NCBI GenBank assembly: GCA_965234335.1
Contig: OZ248425.1
Coordinates: 62,001-126,000 of the forward strand
Direction of reading: 5' to 3'
Source of the DNA: Leadbetterella lacustris
GTDB lineage: Bacteria > Bacteroidota > Bacteroidia > Cytophagales > Spirosomataceae
Length of the DNA stretch: 64,000 nt
Shown here: positions 27,528 through 34,312 of the stretch, piece after piece
Numbering within the stretch: position 1 is the stretch's first letter
Layout of the letters: each line of letters begins with the position of its first letter
Program-made: the position numbers and the translations under genes
The notes under the pieces: generated by a model
Database searches by the model: none
Seen by the model: the letters and a program-made list of their open reading frames with translations, nothing else
What the model was told of the DNA's origin: nothing

Positions 27528-28535
27528 TTACTTACCTACCCGCTCCATTAACGCTTTTTTAAAGAAAACACCATGCCGTGTCAGGTCATAGTTCCAGTTT
27601 GAGAACAAGCTTGGTGCCCAATTCGGATCAAAAACCCAGGCCACCCACGAAATATTCTTGTCGTCACAATATTTCACAATAGCGTCTCCGTAAGATTCAT
27701 CACCTATAACTGGTACGTGAGCTCCTTTTTCTTCAGCTCCTGCGAATCCAATTTCTGTCAAAAAAAGTGGGTATTTTTCTTTTACAAATCCCCAATCTTT
27801 GGTCCATTTTGCTTCCCAAGGTTTTGGCCTTTTCTGTGGGTATGGGTGAGAAACATAGCCAATTCCCTCTGCATTGATGGGTTCGGTGGCTATTTGGGTT
27901 AAATCATAAGCCCAGTTAAAACCTGCTACAAGTGGTATGGCGGTGTTTTCATGAGCCCTGATTATTCCAATTATCTCTTCGTTGAGTTTCTTCCAGTCTT
28001 GCCATGTACACGTACCTAGCTGTCCGTTGTAGGTGGTGGGTTCATTAAAAAGTTCAAAAAAAGCAACTGTATGGTTTCCTTTAAAATGCTTAGCCATTGT
28101 TCTCCAAAACTCAAAAGTTTCTTTTTGCGTGGTTTCATACCCATCTGCTTGGTACATTTCTGTTCTCAAATTTCCGATAGAATGCCAATCTATTATGACA
28201 TACATTTTCTGACTTCTTGCCATCAGAACACCCTCGTCCAAAAGTTTCAAGTATTTTTCCTTACCTAGTCTTCGCCAAGCGGCTGGGTGTACAGGAAACC
28301 TTACCACATTGGCACCCCAAGATTTCATGGCTTCAAAATAGGCCAAGTTCCAATGTCCTTGATTCGAGAGCTTTTCAGGATCGCTGGTATTCAGCCCTCT
28401 CAGCACAAATGGCTTATGGTTTATAATAAACTCATTTGCTTTAACACTGACTTGCGGCAAATCGGCCGATTGAGAAAAACTGGATATGCTTTGAAGAAAG
28501 GCAAAAAGTAAGAGACAGAAATATTTCATTTTCAA
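27528..28535 (-). CDS. Glycoside hydrolase family 5 (cellulase-like)
   Basis: 335 residues with signal peptide (1-21). The GH5 barrel shows NVVRFPVH near 77, YVIIDWHSI near 112, acid/base glutamate 165 in FFELFNEP, and nucleophile glutamate 261 in FLTEIGFAG. It should cleave beta-linked glucan or mannan outside the cytoplasm; the exact substrate is not determined. It stands alone, not in a SusCD locus. A minus-strand TATTTTTG element lies 12 bases upstream (28547-28554). Confidence 0.92.
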   Translation of the reverse strand: MKMKYFCLLLFAFLQSISSFSQSADLPQVSVKANEFIINHKPFVLRGLNTSDPEKLSNQGHWNLAYFEAMKSWGANVVRFPVHPAAWRRLGKEKYLKLLDEGVLMARSQKMYVIIDWHSIGNLRTEMYQADGYETTQKETFEFWRTMAKHFKGNHTVAFFELFNEPTTYNGQLGTCTWQDWKKLNEEIIGIIRAHENTAIPLVAGFNWAYDLTQIATEPINAEGIGYVSHPYPQKRPKPWEAKWTKDWGFVKEKYPLFLTEIGFAGAEEKGAHVPVIGDESYGDAIVKYCDDKNISWVAWVFDPNWAPSLFSNWNYDLTRHGVFFKKALMERVGK

Positions 28536-28562
28536 GGTTTTAAAAACAAAAATACAGGATTT

Positions 28563-28597
28563 TTAGCAAAAAAAAACTTGCACGAGGCAAGTTTTAA
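28563..28597 (-). terminator. Terminator of the DksA/TraR-like gene
   Basis: Minus strand AAAACTTGC, five-base loop, GCAAGTTTTTTTTT, overlapping the stop codon end of the gene. Confidence 0.75.
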
Positions 28598-28983
28598 GAT
28601 TGTTTCAATTTAGACTCTATGGTCTGCTGCGTATGAGGCACAGCTTTTAATCTCTCTTTTGGAATCAATTTCCCAGAATCTCTACAAATACCGTAAGTAC
28701 CGTTTTTAATTCTAATGAGTGCGGCTTCTAACTGAGATGCAAATTTTTGAAGCCTTGAAGCAGACTGACTCAATTGCTCTTTTTCTCTTACATCGGCTCC
28801 GTCTTCAAGTGTTTTTGAACCCATGGCGGTGCTATCGGTGCCATTATCGTTTTTTCTACTCAAAGTTTCTTTAATAAAATTTACTTCGATGTTGGTTGCG
28901 GCCAATTTTTTGATGATAATTTCTTCAAATTCCGCCAATTCGGTTTCGGAATATCTGGTTTTTTCTTCTGCTGAATTAGCCAT
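28594..28983 (-). CDS. DksA/TraR-family protein with degenerate zinc finger
   Basis: 129 residues. A coiled-coil-rich N-terminal half is followed by SASRLQKFASQLEAALIRIKNGTYGICRDSGKLIPKERL, split here only as the DksA/TraR hallmark region. Canonical members have four zinc-binding cysteines; here just one (GIC) remains, with serine and other residues in the other places. It probably binds RNA polymerase in the secondary channel without zinc, as inferred for many Bacteroidota homologues. A TATATTTG element lies at 29036-29043 (minus). Monocistronic. Confidence 0.82.
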   Translation of the reverse strand: MANSAEEKTRYSETELAEFEEIIIKKLAATNIEVNFIKETLSRKNDNGTDSTAMGSKTLEDGADVREKEQLSQSASRLQKFASQLEAALIRIKNGTYGICRDSGKLIPKERLKAVPHTQQTIESKLKQS

Positions 28984-29359
28984 AATTAAATTAGTTTTCT
29001 TCGGGTTGTTAATAAGTAGTTTTTTAAAATTTCCGCAAATATAAGTCTTTTGAAAAAACTAGCAATCTTTTTTTAATTATTCCTAAAATTGACTGTTTAT
29101 CAAGGTGTTAATTAAACACAATTGTTAACTAAAAATAAAATTTAAATTAACTTTCAGGTTAAATCTAAAGCTTTTGAAAGGCAGTGAAGTACCGGATCAC
29201 ATTTTGTTAAAAAAATTTTCATACACCATTTCTCTCGAAAACCATAGAATCGACTGTTTTTGACTTCGAAAGCCTACTTTTCTACTTCAATTTGCACAAA
29301 TTTCAATATAACTAATTATAGATAAAATATAACATTTGAAAGATTCAAAAACTTTGTGT
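28984..29359. other. Long divergent promoter region, no gene
   Basis: About 375 bases between the DksA-like gene and gdhA. Apart from the two promoter elements (29036-29043 minus, 29360-29367 plus) I see no frame, hairpin or repeat that can be supported. Confidence 0.5.
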
Positions 29360-29367
29360 TAAGTTTG
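29360..29367 (+). promoter_or_regulatory. Promoter -7 element of glutamate dehydrogenase gene
   Basis: TAAGTTTG followed by CA, with TTTG at 29335-29338 in the -33 region; 25 bases upstream of the ATG. Confidence 0.6.
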
Positions 29368-29391
29368 CACCCAAATCAAATAACAACATAA

Positions 29392-30669
29392 ATGACCTAT
29401 TTAGAGCCGGCTCCGATTAAGGACAAAGAAAACCCATTGGAGTCAATGATGTCTAGGTTTGACGCTGCGGTGAAAATTCTTGGAATCAGCGATGAAATGT
29501 ACAACATATTAAAAGTACCTGCCCGCCAAGTAATTGTAGGATTGCCTGTGACCATGGACAATGGCAAAATCGAAGTTTTTGAAGGTTATAGGGTAATTCA
29601 TTCCACCATACTTGGGCCTGGCAAAGGTGGCATTAGACTTGACCCAGATGTTACATTGGACGAAGTGCGTGCTTTGGCAGCATGGATGACTTGGAAATGT
29701 GCGGTTGTGGACATCCCTTATGGTGGAGCGAAAGGTGGCATAGCTTGTAACCCAAGAAATATGTCAGCAGGTGAAATAGAGAGATTGATAAGAGCTTACA
29801 CCTTGTCTATGCTCGATATTTTTGGCCCTGACAAAGATATTCCAGCTCCGGACATGGGTACCGGCCCCAGAGAAATGGCCTGGCTTATGGATGAATATTC
29901 AAAAGCGAAAGGTATGACCGTACAGGCCGTTGTAACCGGCAAGCCGCTAGTTTTGGGCGGATCTTTGGGTAGAACAGAAGCCACAGGAAGAGGGGTGATG
30001 GTGTCTGCACTATCAGGAATGGAAAAACTAAAACTTAACCCTTACCGAGCCACTGCGGCCGTACAAGGTTTTGGAAATGTCGGCTCACATGCGGCAGCTC
30101 TTTTGCACGAAAAAGGTGTGTCTATAACAGGCATAAGCGACATAAGTGGGGCATATTATAACGACAAAGGCATAGATATTGAAAAAGCAATGGCTTTCCG
30201 AAATGCCAACAATGGCACTTTGGAAGGTTTTGGTGGAGCCGAAAAAATTGAAGCAGAGGAGTTACTTTTTCTCCCTGTAGATTTATTAGTTCCTGCTGCC
30301 AAAGAAGACGTTATCACCAAAAACAATGCAGGAAAGATCCAAGCGAAGCTAATTGTAGAAGGAGCTAATGGCCCAACTTCAGCCAAAGCAGACGACATTA
30401 TAAATGAAAAAGGCATCATGGTAGTTCCAGACATTTTGGCGAATGCCGGAGGAGTAACGGTGTCTTACTTTGAATGGGTGCAAAACCGTATTGGCTACAA
30501 ATGGACGCTAGACAGAATAAATCGTAGAAGCGACCGAGCTATGAAAGACGCTTTCAACAATGTGTTTGAAATTTCTCAAAAACATAAAGTACCGATGAGA
30601 CTTGCGGCTTATATATTGGCCATCGATAAGGTTTCTAGCTCTTATAAATTTAGAGGTGGATATGGATGA
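29392..30669 (+). CDS. gdhA: Glu/Leu/Phe/Val dehydrogenase (glutamate dehydrogenase type)
   Basis: 425 residues. The N-terminal domain has GPGKGGIRLDPDVTLDEV, catalytic-lysine region VDIPYGGAKGGI and PAPDMGTGPREMAW. The C-terminal Rossmann domain has VQGFGNVGSHAA. The length and the TEATGRGV stretch fit the hexameric bacterial/archaeal NAD(P) glutamate dehydrogenases. It interconverts glutamate and 2-oxoglutarate plus ammonia. Start is the ATG 25 bases after a TAnnTTTG element. Cofactor preference cannot be read. Monocistronic. Confidence 0.93.
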   Translation: MTYLEPAPIKDKENPLESMMSRFDAAVKILGISDEMYNILKVPARQVIVGLPVTMDNGKIEVFEGYRVIHSTILGPGKGGIRLDPDVTLDEVRALAAWMTWKCAVVDIPYGGAKGGIACNPRNMSAGEIERLIRAYTLSMLDIFGPDKDIPAPDMGTGPREMAWLMDEYSKAKGMTVQAVVTGKPLVLGGSLGRTEATGRGVMVSALSGMEKLKLNPYRATAAVQGFGNVGSHAAALLHEKGVSITGISDISGAYYNDKGIDIEKAMAFRNANNGTLEGFGGAEKIEAEELLFLPVDLLVPAAKEDVITKNNAGKIQAKLIVEGANGPTSAKADDIINEKGIMVVPDILANAGGVTVSYFEWVQNRIGYKWTLDRINRRSDRAMKDAFNNVFEISQKHKVPMRLAAYILAIDKVSSSYKFRGGYG

Positions 30670-30689
30670 GATGATTTTGGATTAATTCT

Positions 30690-30815
30690 ATCAACGATTA
30701 TGGATTGATTCGATTTTAGAATTTAGATTAAGGTTTAAAGACTTTTAATTGACGATTTTTGATTAACGATTGAGGATTTTCGGTTGACGATATTGGATTT
30801 TAGATTTTTTTTGAA
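30690..30815 (+). repeat. AT-rich degenerate repeat, 'GATTTTTGATTAACGATT' family, locus 1
   Basis: Short imperfect units of the form TTGACGATTTTTGATTAACG, ATTGAGGATTTTCGG, TTGACGATATTGGATTTTAG follow the gdhA stop. The same kind of units recurs after another gene at 32486-32600. Confidence 0.7.
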
Positions 30816-30817
30816 AT

Positions 30818-30850
30818 TAGACTTTTGCTTAGGTGAAAGTCTTTTTTTTT
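30818..30850 (+). terminator. Terminator downstream of gdhA
   Basis: TAGACTTT, loop, AAAGTCTTTTTTTTTT; 150 bases beyond the gdhA stop, after the AT-rich repeats. Confidence 0.65.
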
Positions 30851-30883
30851 GTAAAAGGCTGCTAAATCAATTTATTAAAATTT

Positions 30884-30891
30884 TACCTTTG
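30884..30891 (+). promoter_or_regulatory. Promoter -7 element of the SDR operon
   Basis: TACCTTTG followed by CAC. It is 106 bases upstream of the chosen start, with the dispersed repeat lying between. Confidence 0.5.
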
Positions 30892-30907
30892 CACAAAACT
30901 AAATTTA

Positions 30908-30997
30908 AAAATGAAACATTTATGACTTAGTCTTTAGACACACAAAGAAATGATTATTTCTAAACGTCTTTGCGACTTTGCGGTAAATCAGAAAAAT
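30908..30997 (+). repeat. Dispersed ~85-bp element, copy B
   Basis: AATGAAACATTTATGACTTA, then TCTTTAGACACACAAAGAAA, then ATTTCTAAACGTCTTTGCGA and CTTTGCGGTAAATC. It ends exactly before the ATG at 30998, as copy A ends before the ATG at 21174. Confidence 0.85.
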
Positions 30998-31795
30998 ATG
31001 AAAGACTTAAAGGATAAAATAGTGTGGATTACAGGAGCTTCCTCAGGTATTGGAGAGGCAACAGCTTACCAAATGGCCAAAGAAGGAGCAAAACTCGTAC
31101 TTTCGGCCAGAAGAAAAGAAGAGCTTGAAAGGGTAAAAAAAGCCTGCAATGTTCCTGAAGACGATATACTTGTGCTTCCATTAGACGTTGAAGATTTTGA
31201 TTCGTTTGAAAAACACAAAGAGACGGTTTTAAATACTTTTGGTAGAATAGATTTGCTTTTCAACAATGCCGGAATATCTCAAAGAGGCGGCGTTTTAGAA
31301 AGTAGTTTGGATGTTTTTCAAAAAATAATTAATATCAACCTATTGGGTGTCGTAGCCCTCACTAAGGTTGTTTTGCCCGAAATGGTAAAACAAAAATCGG
31401 GGCATTTGGTTGTAACAAGTAGTTTGTCTGGTAAATTGGGGACTCCAAAAAGATCTAGCTACAGTGCTTCCAAACATGCCTTGCATGGTTTTTTTGATGC
31501 CTTACGGTCAGAGGTACACTACGACAATATCAAGGTTACAATGATTTGCCCGGGATATATTCAAACAGATATTTCGATAAACGCCATTGGAGCCGACGGT
31601 TCTCAACATGGCCAAATGGACAGCAATCAAGCCAACGGAATTCCGGTAGAAGTTTGTGCCCGCAAAATAGTAAAAGCCATAAAATCGGACAAAAGTGAAA
31701 TTTATATTGGCGGAAAAGAAGTATTAGGAGTATATTTGAAAAGATTTTTCCCTAAAATTTTAGAAAAAGTCGTTTTAAATCAAGCACCAAAATAA
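30998..31795 (+). CDS. Short-chain dehydrogenase/reductase
   Basis: 265 residues from the chosen ATG. Starting 16 codons earlier is possible but would translate the dispersed repeat, so I reject it. The NAD(P) motif is TGASSGIG (12-19), NNAG follows near 90, and the catalytic serine and YSASK are near 140-160 (VTSSLSGKLGTPKRSSYSASK, split). It resembles DltE/YbbO-type SDRs; substrate unknown. The next gene, a SixA-like phosphatase, begins 29 bases downstream in the same direction. Confidence 0.9.
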   Translation: MKDLKDKIVWITGASSGIGEATAYQMAKEGAKLVLSARRKEELERVKKACNVPEDDILVLPLDVEDFDSFEKHKETVLNTFGRIDLLFNNAGISQRGGVLESSLDVFQKIININLLGVVALTKVVLPEMVKQKSGHLVVTSSLSGKLGTPKRSSYSASKHALHGFFDALRSEVHYDNIKVTMICPGYIQTDISINAIGADGSQHGQMDSNQANGIPVEVCARKIVKAIKSDKSEIYIGGKEVLGVYLKRFFPKILEKVVLNQAPK

Positions 31796-31824
31796 AATTA
31801 AAAAGTTCTAAACCAACAAACAAC

Positions 31825-32331
31825 ATGGAGAAGAATTTACTACTTATTAGACACGCCACAGCCGAAGACGTTACCAACTCTTCGATGGTAAGAGACCGGG
31901 ATCGAGAGCTTACATCAAGAGGAATCATGGAATCTGCCAGAATGGGTAAATACCTAAAGGACAATCAACTGATGATAGATGCCATTCTTTGTAGCCCAGC
32001 TACAAGAACCCACACCACGGCCAATTTAATAGCGGAGCAACTAAAATTCGACACCGATAAAGTTGAACTCGCCGATGGACTTTATGGAAGCGGCCCTAGA
32101 GGATACTTGGCACTTTTAAATGGACTCAACGAAACGTTGGAGACAGTGATAATCGTTGGTCATAACCCCGACATTACATTTTTTGCTGATTATCTTTCGA
32201 GTCAAGACTGCGGCGGAAGTATGTCAAAAGCTTCTGCGATTCAATTGAAGTTTGGAGACTTGAAATGGGCAGAAATCTCCCAAAAATCGGGTTCACTAGT
32301 GAAAAGAGTTGATGTTAAAGACTTAAATTAA
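31825..32331 (+). CDS. Histidine phosphatase family protein (SixA-like)
   Basis: 168 residues. The phosphohistidine motif LLLIRHATAED begins at residue 5, with catalytic histidine 10. The second histidine is in IIVGHNPDITFFADYL. Small size and layout match SixA, which dephosphorylates phosphohistidine proteins, but other small-molecule phosphatases share the fold. It lies between an SDR gene and a 45-residue membrane peptide gene in the same direction. Confidence 0.88.
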   Translation: MEKNLLLIRHATAEDVTNSSMVRDRDRELTSRGIMESARMGKYLKDNQLMIDAILCSPATRTHTTANLIAEQLKFDTDKVELADGLYGSGPRGYLALLNGLNETLETVIIVGHNPDITFFADYLSSQDCGGSMSKASAIQLKFGDLKWAEISQKSGSLVKRVDVKDLN

Positions 32332-32332
32332 A

Positions 32333-32470
32333 ATGAAGAACAACAAAATTTTCAAAATCGTATTTTTCCTTTTTGTAATCGGTGTTATCATCGTTTTGAT
32401 AGATATGGCTCGTCAAACCACTGCACCATGGAATAAGAAAAAACAGTTGGAAAGAGCGTTGCCGAAGTGA
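32333..32470 (+). CDS. Small single-pass membrane protein, 45 residues
   Basis: The ATG is one base after the phosphatase stop, and a TGA ends at 32470. The peptide has a positively charged start (MKNNKIFKIV), one hydrophobic span of about 17 residues (FFLFVIGVIIVLIDM) and a basic tail ending LERALPK. Tight coupling to the previous gene and the clean charge/membrane/charge layout support a real gene. No family is known to me. Confidence 0.65.
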   Translation: MKNNKIFKIVFFLFVIGVIIVLIDMARQTTAPWNKKKQLERALPK

Positions 32471-32485
32471 GAAAACGTTTTAACC

Positions 32486-32600
32486 ATGATTTTTGATTGA
32501 CAATTGAGGATTATTTATTGGCAATTTTTGATTAAAGATTGAAAATTTTTGATTGGCGATTTTTGATTAACAGATTTGGTTTGGCGATTTTGGTTTTTTC
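32486..32600 (+). repeat. AT-rich degenerate repeat, 'GATTTTTGATTAACGATT' family, locus 2
   Basis: Units such as GATTTTTGATTGACAATTGA, GCAATTTTTGATTAAAGATT and GGCGATTTTTGATTAACAGA follow the operon end. Same type as at 30690-30815. Confidence 0.7.
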
Positions 32601-32616
32601 AATTTGACCCTTGCTC

Positions 32617-33120
32617 CTACTTAAACATCTTCATGAATGTAGAAGTCAACCACGATTCCTCGGCTTTGGTAACTAGCTCCAAGGTATTGTCTGCAAAACC
32701 CGCTACCGCATAGATGTCATCTACAACCTTCAAAAATTCAGCACTCTCTGGCGAGTTATCACTTACCCCTTTTTTGATTTCTTCCATCGTTTCCAAGATA
32801 GGCGAAAGCTCTCTTCTGCGTCTTTCTCTGCCTATTTGTCTTGCGGCTTTCCAAATGTCCTTTTCAGCCTGAAAATACTCTTTTCGTTCGCCAGGAAGCA
32901 ACTGTTTATAGATGAGACCCCAACTCATGAGATCGCGAAGGTTCATGTTTACATTGCCTCTCGAAATCTGTAGTTCTTCCATGATTTCATCGGCATTGAG
33001 CGACTTGGGTGAAAGCAAAAGCAAGGCGTGAATTTGCGACATTGTTCTGTTTATACCCCACTGTGTGGCAAGGGTTCCCCAGGTATGGATAAACCGATCC
33101 TTCGCTTCTTGTAATTCCAT
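32617..33120 (-). CDS. GbsR/MarR-type transcriptional regulator
   Basis: 167 residues from MELQEAKDRFIHTWG. An upstream ATG at 33189 would add 23 residues not typical of the family. A winged helix is seen in MSQIHALLLLSPKSLNADEIMEELQISRGNVNMNLRDL (split), the GbsR-type arrangement. The C-terminal half is helical and would dimerise. Family members repress osmoprotectant or other transport genes, but no target is adjacent, so its regulon is unknown. Confidence 0.82.
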   Translation of the reverse strand: MELQEAKDRFIHTWGTLATQWGINRTMSQIHALLLLSPKSLNADEIMEELQISRGNVNMNLRDLMSWGLIYKQLLPGERKEYFQAEKDIWKAARQIGRERRRRELSPILETMEEIKKGVSDNSPESAEFLKVVDDIYAVAGFADNTLELVTKAEESWLTSTFMKMFK

Positions 33121-33542
33121 AAAATAGGTCTGTTTTATAATAGCACGTACAATAAGTTCCAAATTAAAATAGTTATTTTGAATTTTCAAAATATTCTGAA
33201 AGTTTTCTTTCTAAAAAAGACTTTTGAGGCCGTTACGTTACGCTTTTTGAGCTTTTTTTGATATTCCTGATAAAATGTTTTGAAAAACGAGCCAAGTTTT
33301 GAAAAAAATGAAGCGTTTATGACTAAGATTTCGGACACAAAGAAATGACTATTTCTAAGCGTCGTTGCCACCTAGTTGTAAACTATATGACAAAGTCGTT
33401 TACTAAATCCAAGATTTTAAGTACCACTCCTCTATTCAGGGGTTGTGTTCGAATTTAGGAAGGTTGGACGCAGCCGTGGGGTTTTAGAGTAAAAATAACC
33501 TAACATAAACGATATTGAATTCAGAAATACAAATACTAACAA
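33121..33542. other. Intergenic region with dispersed repeat copy C
   Basis: About 420 bases without a supported gene. Dispersed element copy C occupies 33306-33385 (AATGAAGCGTTTATGACTAA, then CACAAAGAAATGACTATTTC and TTGTAAACTAT). As in copies A and B it ends at an ATG (33386), but that frame is only 23 codons, so it may be a relic or chance. Nothing else is identifiable. Confidence 0.6.
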
Positions 33543-34193
33543 CTAGATTCTAACCAAAATATTAGCCGCTACCATCTGACTCAAGTTTTGCTCAATAGTT
33601 TCATTCACCAAAACCCGCATCGTTTTATCGAATTCCTGAATTTCCAAAACTTTGATTTTATCGCCTAGTTTGAGGTTTAGTCTATCTATCAGCTTCAAAA
33701 AACTATCTTGTGACGAACCTACCGACATAAATACAATATTTTGATTTTCAACACATTCCTCGAGTTTTATGTAGTTTTGAAAAACAATTTCGCCGTTTGT
33801 ATCCGGTATAGGCGAACCATGTGGATCTACTTTTGGGAAGTCGAGCAATTGGTCTATTCTATCAAAAAAACGTTGCGATTTTATATGTTCTATTTGCTCC
33901 GCAATCTCATGCACCTCGTCCCAACCAAAACCCAAATGCTGCACCAAAAACATTTCTACCAAGCGATGCTTTCTGATGATGAGTCCAGCGGCACGTTTAC
34001 CACTTTGGGTGAGCATGAGCGGCTTATACTTTTCGTATGAAATCAGACCTTTTCCAGAGAGTTTCTTGACCATACTGTTTACCGTTGGCATTTTTATGGC
34101 CAAACTTTTACTCAAATCCAACACCGAAACCTCCTCATTTTCAGTACTTAAATGAAACAAAGCCTTTAAATAATTCTCTTCTGTCAAAGTCAT
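33543..34193 (-). CDS. DtxR/MntR-family metal-dependent regulator
   Basis: 216 residues from MTLTEENYLKAL; ATGs three and one codons upstream are also possible. Domain order: winged helix (about 1-60, VLDLSKSLAIKMPTVNSMVKKL), metal-binding/dimer domain (RKHRLVEMFLVQHLGFGWDEVHEIAEQIEHI, split, with the usual His/Glu/Cys-type ligands region), and a C-terminal SH3/FeoA-like domain. It senses iron or manganese and represses uptake genes. It is divergent from a TonB receptor, with a palindrome between them, which makes that receptor the likely target. Confidence 0.9.
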   Translation of the reverse strand: MTLTEENYLKALFHLSTENEEVSVLDLSKSLAIKMPTVNSMVKKLSGKGLISYEKYKPLMLTQSGKRAAGLIIRKHRLVEMFLVQHLGFGWDEVHEIAEQIEHIKSQRFFDRIDQLLDFPKVDPHGSPIPDTNGEIVFQNYIKLEECVENQNIVFMSVGSSQDSFLKLIDRLNLKLGDKIKVLEIQEFDKTMRVLVNETIEQNLSQMVAANILVRI

Positions 34194-34248
34194 CATCCAC
34201 AAATTTATCTCATTTTATTTTCTCTTAAAACATTTAATCTAAATTTTT

Positions 34249-34266
34249 TGTTAGACTATTCTAACA
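34249..34266. promoter_or_regulatory. Palindromic operator between DtxR-type gene and TonB receptor
   Basis: TGTTAGA-CTAT-TCTAACA, perfect seven-base arms. It resembles DtxR/MntR boxes and overlaps the -33 region of the receptor promoter (18 bases before the -7 element). Binding is inferred. Confidence 0.7.
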
Positions 34267-34283
34267 TTTTAGTTTTAAACTAC

Positions 34284-34291
34284 TACCTTTG
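34284..34291 (+). promoter_or_regulatory. Promoter -7 element of the TonB receptor gene
   Basis: TACCTTTG followed by TG, 22 bases upstream of the ATG. Confidence 0.6.
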
Positions 34292-34312
34292 TGACTTGAA
34301 TAGCATCCGTTT

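Noticed and set aside
30950..30997. Sixteen extra N-terminal codons for the SDR gene
   Set aside because: They translate the dispersed repeat; the next ATG starts the canonical SDR strand.
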